From: Pseudonocardia sp.
GTDB taxonomy: Bacteria > Actinomycetota > Actinomycetes > Mycobacteriales > Pseudonocardiaceae
DNA: 8,152 nt
Direction: 5' to 3'
Assembly (NCBI GenBank): GCA_030453005.1
Contig: JAKDLE010000096.1
Location: 1-8,152 of the forward strand
The position numbers and the translations under genes were made by a program. The notes beneath the pieces are model-generated. The model had not been told where the DNA came from and made no database searches. It was given only the letters and a program-made list of their open reading frames with translations. Positions 5,830 to 8,152 of this stretch are shown one piece after another; the stretch's first letter is position 1; each line of letters begins with the position of its first letter.

Positions 5830-6577
5830 GCTGCGGGATGTCGATGAACCCGGGATCGTCGAGGTCGGTGTGGAACGCGGCGAGGTCCTCGGCGCCCACC
5901 GAGCCGCTGTCGATCATCTGTGGGGCGACGCCGTCGAGCAGCGGGCGCCAGCGGTCCCGGAGGCCGTTGCCCAGGCAGCTCGGCCGCGCGGCGAAGCCGA
6001 TGTCGCGCAGCCCGGCTCGAGCCAGCAGCGAGGGCACCCGGCGCGACCACGTCAGGTCCGCCCCGACGGCGGCGTGCGCGGCGTCATAGGCGTGCATCAG
6101 GCGGGTGACCGACGGGAACGGCGACGTCTGAGCCGGAAGCTGGTAGGGGTCGGTCACCACCAGCCAGCCGCCCGGCCGCAGCCAGGAGGCCGCCCGGGCG
6201 AGGACCGCGTCGCGGTCCGGGAGGTGGCACAGCACGAAGCGGGCGTGCACCAGGTCGAACCGGCCGGGCCGGAACGACTCCGCGGTGACGTCGGCCCGGC
6301 GCACCGTGAGCCGCGGTTCGGGGGCGGCGCCCAGCAGCGAGGTGTCGACATCCACGGCCACGACGTCACCCTCGGTGCAGTACCCGGCCAGCCATCGCGC
6401 GACGGAACCGGCTCCCGCGCCCACGTCGAGGCACGTCCAGCCCGGCGCGAGGCCGAGCCCGAGCAGGGTCTGCTGGGTGAACCCGTCGACGCCGTCCTGG
6501 ATGCACGCCAGCCGGGCCCGCTCCTCGGGCCGGTCGTTGCCGAGCAGCCCGTCGGCGTAGCTTCCGCCGCCGGTCAC
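5798..6577 (-). CDS. class I SAM-dependent methyltransferase
   Basis: The 259-aa product has the Rossmann-like methyltransferase core. Motif I is LDVGAGAGSVARWL at 50-63, an acidic strand end follows in VVAVDVD (72-78), a D96 in the RADV strand would contact adenine, FDLVHARFVLCHLPDRD at 107-123 covers motif IV, and LRPGGWLVVTDP at 133-144 is the usual post-core strand. The substrate cannot be told; the best guess is a small molecule or lipid, as in ubiE/Methyltransf_11-type enzymes. The GTG at 6577 overlaps the stop of the membrane protein gene by 4 nt (GTGA) and starts a normal N-terminus. The open frame continues upstream only as an overlap. It is the last visible gene of a three-gene unit and converges on tag, with no room for a terminator between them. 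Confidence 0.85.
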   Translation of the reverse strand: MTGGGSYADGLLGNDRPEERARLACIQDGVDGFTQQTLLGLGLAPGWTCLDVGAGAGSVARWLAGYCTEGDVVAVDVDTSLLGAAPEPRLTVRRADVTAESFRPGRFDLVHARFVLCHLPDRDAVLARAASWLRPGGWLVVTDPYQLPAQTSPFPSVTRLMHAYDAAHAAVGADLTWSRRVPSLLARAGLRDIGFAARPSCLGNGLRDRWRPLLDGVAPQMIDSGSVGAEDLAAFHTDLDDPGFIDIPQLTLAVWGRLP

Positions 6578-7761
6578 CGCCGCACCTGCGGCACGAGCCC
6601 GGCCGGGGCGCCGGCACGGGCCGTGTCGACGAATGCGGTGACGAACGGCCGGTCCCGCAGCCGGGCGAGCTCCCGCTGGAAGGCGACCTCGCTGGTCCAG
6701 GGGTTGTCCTCGGCCGCGACCTGCGGCCCGGCCTCCGTGCCGGGCGCAGGCGGGCCCACGGCCGGGTCGAGCGCGAGGGGAAGCCAGCACGCCACGACGG
6801 CCGGTTCACCGCCGCCACCCGGTCCCAGCGCACGGACGTGGGCACGCGCGGCATCGACGGTCGGGGCGTCGATGCGGTGGCGCAGGACCAGCAGGGCGTC
6901 CCTGATCTCGATGACCCGCCGGTAGAGGCGCAGGTCGACGGAGAAGCGTCCCGGGCCGGTGAGCGACCCGCCGGGCATGCGCACCTCGGGCACGGCGTCC
7001 ACGAGGGCGCGCCACAGGCCGCGCAGCCGCCACCGCCACCACACCGCCCGCGCACGGCGTCCGGCGCCGACGAGGAGGGGGACCGCCGTGCTGGCCGCCA
7101 TCAACCAGGTGGTCAGGGCGATGTTGACGGTGAACAGGCCGCCGATCCACGCCGCTCCGCTCACCAGCCGGGCGATGACGACGACCCCCCAGAAGAGGGT
7201 CGACGAGACGAAAGCCGCCGCGAGCAGGGCCAGCCCCAGCCGCACCGACCGGGACCCCGCCCGGCGCGCGCAGCGGGCGCTGACCACCATGGCCGGCACG
7301 ACGGCGGCGACGTGCGCCGCGCACAACAGCCACCAGAACGGGCTGTACCACGGCACCTGCAAGGAGCTGACGCAGCCGGACTGGGTGCCGCCGTCGATGC
7401 CGTCGAGCAGCACGAGCCCGACGCACACCGCGATCGCCGAGCCGTACACCGGCCACGGGCGGCGCCTGCTCAGGGCGGCGAGCACGAAGTCGAGGATGAA
7501 CGCCGCGCTGAGCACGCCCCACAGGTTCATCACGATGCCGCAGCTGCCGGCGAGCGCGGTGGCGCTGAGCAGCGCGGTGACCGGGTCGAGGTACACGGTG
7601 ACGGACGCGGCGAGCCCGGCGACGGCGAGGAGCAGCCGGCGCCGCGGTGCCGAGCCCACGGCGGAGGGCAGGCGCAGCAGCACCACGACCCACAGCGTCA
7701 CCGCGCCGGCGACCAGCACCGGCTCCCCGGCCGCCACGGCCAGCCCCAGCAGGTCAGGCAC
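6574..7761 (-). CDS. seven-TM membrane protein with cytoplasmic C-terminal domain (MAB_1171c/DUF6545-like)
   Basis: The 395-aa product has seven hydrophobic segments, near residues 13-31, 43-59, 72-97, 104-122, 141-162, 174-199 and 207-231. Arginine-rich loops at 40-42, 99-101, 163-171 and 235-247 place the N-terminus outside and the C-terminus inside. The soluble C-terminal part includes LWRALVDAVPEV (249-260) and LRLYRRVIEIRDALL (from 277), which I recognise from the actinobacterial family named MAB_1171c putative transporter (DUF6545). A long alanine/proline-rich tail follows. No transport motif is visible, so the transporter name is unproven; a sensor or receptor role is equally possible. 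The GTG at 7761 overlaps the metallopeptidase stop by 8 nt and has an excellent GGAGGAG site 7 nt upstream. Family members typically sit beside ImmA/IrrE genes, as here. Confidence 0.8.
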   Translation of the reverse strand: MPDLLGLAVAAGEPVLVAGAVTLWVVVLLRLPSAVGSAPRRRLLLAVAGLAASVTVYLDPVTALLSATALAGSCGIVMNLWGVLSAAFILDFVLAALSRRRPWPVYGSAIAVCVGLVLLDGIDGGTQSGCVSSLQVPWYSPFWWLLCAAHVAAVVPAMVVSARCARRAGSRSVRLGLALLAAAFVSSTLFWGVVVIARLVSGAAWIGGLFTVNIALTTWLMAASTAVPLLVGAGRRARAVWWRWRLRGLWRALVDAVPEVRMPGGSLTGPGRFSVDLRLYRRVIEIRDALLVLRHRIDAPTVDAARAHVRALGPGGGGEPAVVACWLPLALDPAVGPPAPGTEAGPQVAAEDNPWTSEVAFQRELARLRDRPFVTAFVDTARAGAPAGLVPQVRR

Positions 7762-8152
7762 GGAAGGACTCCTCCATCCACACGTCGGCGGGCGCCCGCT
7801 CGCGCGACCCGGGAGCCCGTGCGGGACCGCAGGCGGCGGAGCCGATCATGCTGGCCACGAGCTCGGCCTCCAGTTCCTCGTCCGTCACGTAGGTCGAACG
7901 GGCGAACAGGTGGCCGACGAGCGTCGCGCCTGCGCCGGGCAGAACCCGCCGGGCCAGCTCGAGCGGCAGGCAGCAGGATCCGGGATGATCGGCGATCATG
8001 TGCCCGATCTCGTGCAGCACGATGTGCGCCTGGTGCAGCGCGCTGGTCTCAGCCGCGTAGACGATCACGTCGCGGTCCGGCTGCCGAACCCACATGCCGC
8101 ACGGGCCGCCCGCCGTGCGCGAGGAGCCGAACAGGTCGATGGGCCGGCCCCG
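7754..8152 (-). CDS. ImmA/IrrE-family zinc metallopeptidase (partial, 5' end outside window)
   Basis: The visible part is 132 codons plus stop, open right to the window edge. It reads RGRPIDLFG, GGPCGMWV, then a helix with LHEIGHMIADH. HEIGH (minus strand, 8014-8000) is the HExxH zinc motif of the M78/ImmA-IrrE peptidases. EEELEAELVASMI-like sequence about 50 residues later may supply the third, acidic ligand. ImmA and IrrE/PprI cleave XRE-type repressors, triggering ICE excision or the radiation response. An ATG at 8095 is internal; the residues before it match the family (RGRPI... and GGPCG), so the true start lies beyond 8152. No XRE partner is visible in the window. The stop overlaps the membrane protein gene by 8 nt. 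Confidence 0.85.
   Translation of the reverse strand, partial: RGRPIDLFGSSRTAGGPCGMWVRQPDRDVIVYAAETSALHQAHIVLHEIGHMIADHPGSCCLPLELARRVLPGAGATLVGHLFARSTYVTDEELEAELVASMIGSAACGPARAPGSRERAPADVWMEESFRA
7769..7775 (-). promoter_or_regulatory. strong ribosome binding site of the seven-TM protein gene
   Basis: On the minus strand GGAGGAG lies 7 nt before the GTG at 7761, inside the end of the metallopeptidase gene. It fixes the start and suggests strong translation of the membrane protein. Confidence 0.8.

Noticed and set aside
5780..5830. Possible terminator hairpin between tag and the methyltransferase
   Set aside because: Only short GC arms (GCTGGC ... GCCAGC) with a large loop and no T-tract on either strand; both arms lie in coding sequence.
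5798..6577. Methyltransferase as an enzyme of methylglucose lipopolysaccharide synthesis, because gpgS is nearby
   Set aside because: It is on the opposite strand, in a different operon with a metallopeptidase and a membrane protein, and does not recall the known sugar O-methyltransferases of that pathway.
5870..6925. 351-codon + frame opposite the methyltransferase
   Set aside because: Shadow of the minus-strand methyltransferase and membrane protein, both of which have clear motifs and proper translational coupling.
7754..8152. The ImmA/IrrE gene as evidence of a prophage or integrative element
   Set aside because: No integrase, attachment-site repeat, XRE repressor or phage gene is visible, and base composition matches the neighbours. 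Chromosomal ImmA/IrrE copies beside seven-TM proteins are common in actinobacteria.

Overview
The window is very GC-rich, with strong G/C third-position preference and many GTG starts. It looks like actinobacterial chromosome, probably Pseudonocardiales or a mycobacterial relative. This rests on gene order and protein resemblance recalled from knowledge; no search was run.

Left and central part (about 180-5829, all + strand): a compact housekeeping block in nearly the same order as the Mycobacterium tuberculosis Rv1202-Rv1210 neighbourhood. It contains dapE (lysine/peptidoglycan precursor), a longer LOG-family Rossmann protein, a second LOG protein resembling Rv1205 that carries an apparent one-base frameshift, a FolP2-type divergent dihydropteroate synthase homologue, gpgS (glucosyl-3-phosphoglycerate synthase, first step toward methylglucose lipopolysaccharide), a small membrane-anchored DivIVA-domain protein, a SRPBCC-fold protein and tag (3-methyladenine DNA glycosylase I). 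Genes are separated by short gaps or overlap by a few bases. Several starts have a TANNNT-like hexamer 6-7 nt upstream, which suggests leaderless initiation inside the block. The first ~146 bases are probably the control region upstream of dapE; in mycobacteria a dapD gene lies divergently on that side, but none of it is visible here.

Right part (5798-8152, all - strand): a different, accessory-looking three-gene unit that converges on tag and overlaps its 3' end by 32 bases. In transcription order it encodes an ImmA/IrrE-like HExxH metallopeptidase (5' end cut by the window edge), a protein with seven predicted membrane segments and a cytoplasmic C-terminal domain (resembling the MAB_1171c/DUF6545 family), and a class I SAM-dependent methyltransferase. 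The reading frames overlap by 8 and 4 bases, so translation is probably coupled. The combination suggests an uncharacterised membrane-signalling or regulatory module and is the best candidate here for an undescribed system.

No tRNA, rRNA, CRISPR array, insertion sequence or clear intrinsic terminator was seen. No gene-free stretch exceeds 300 bases.
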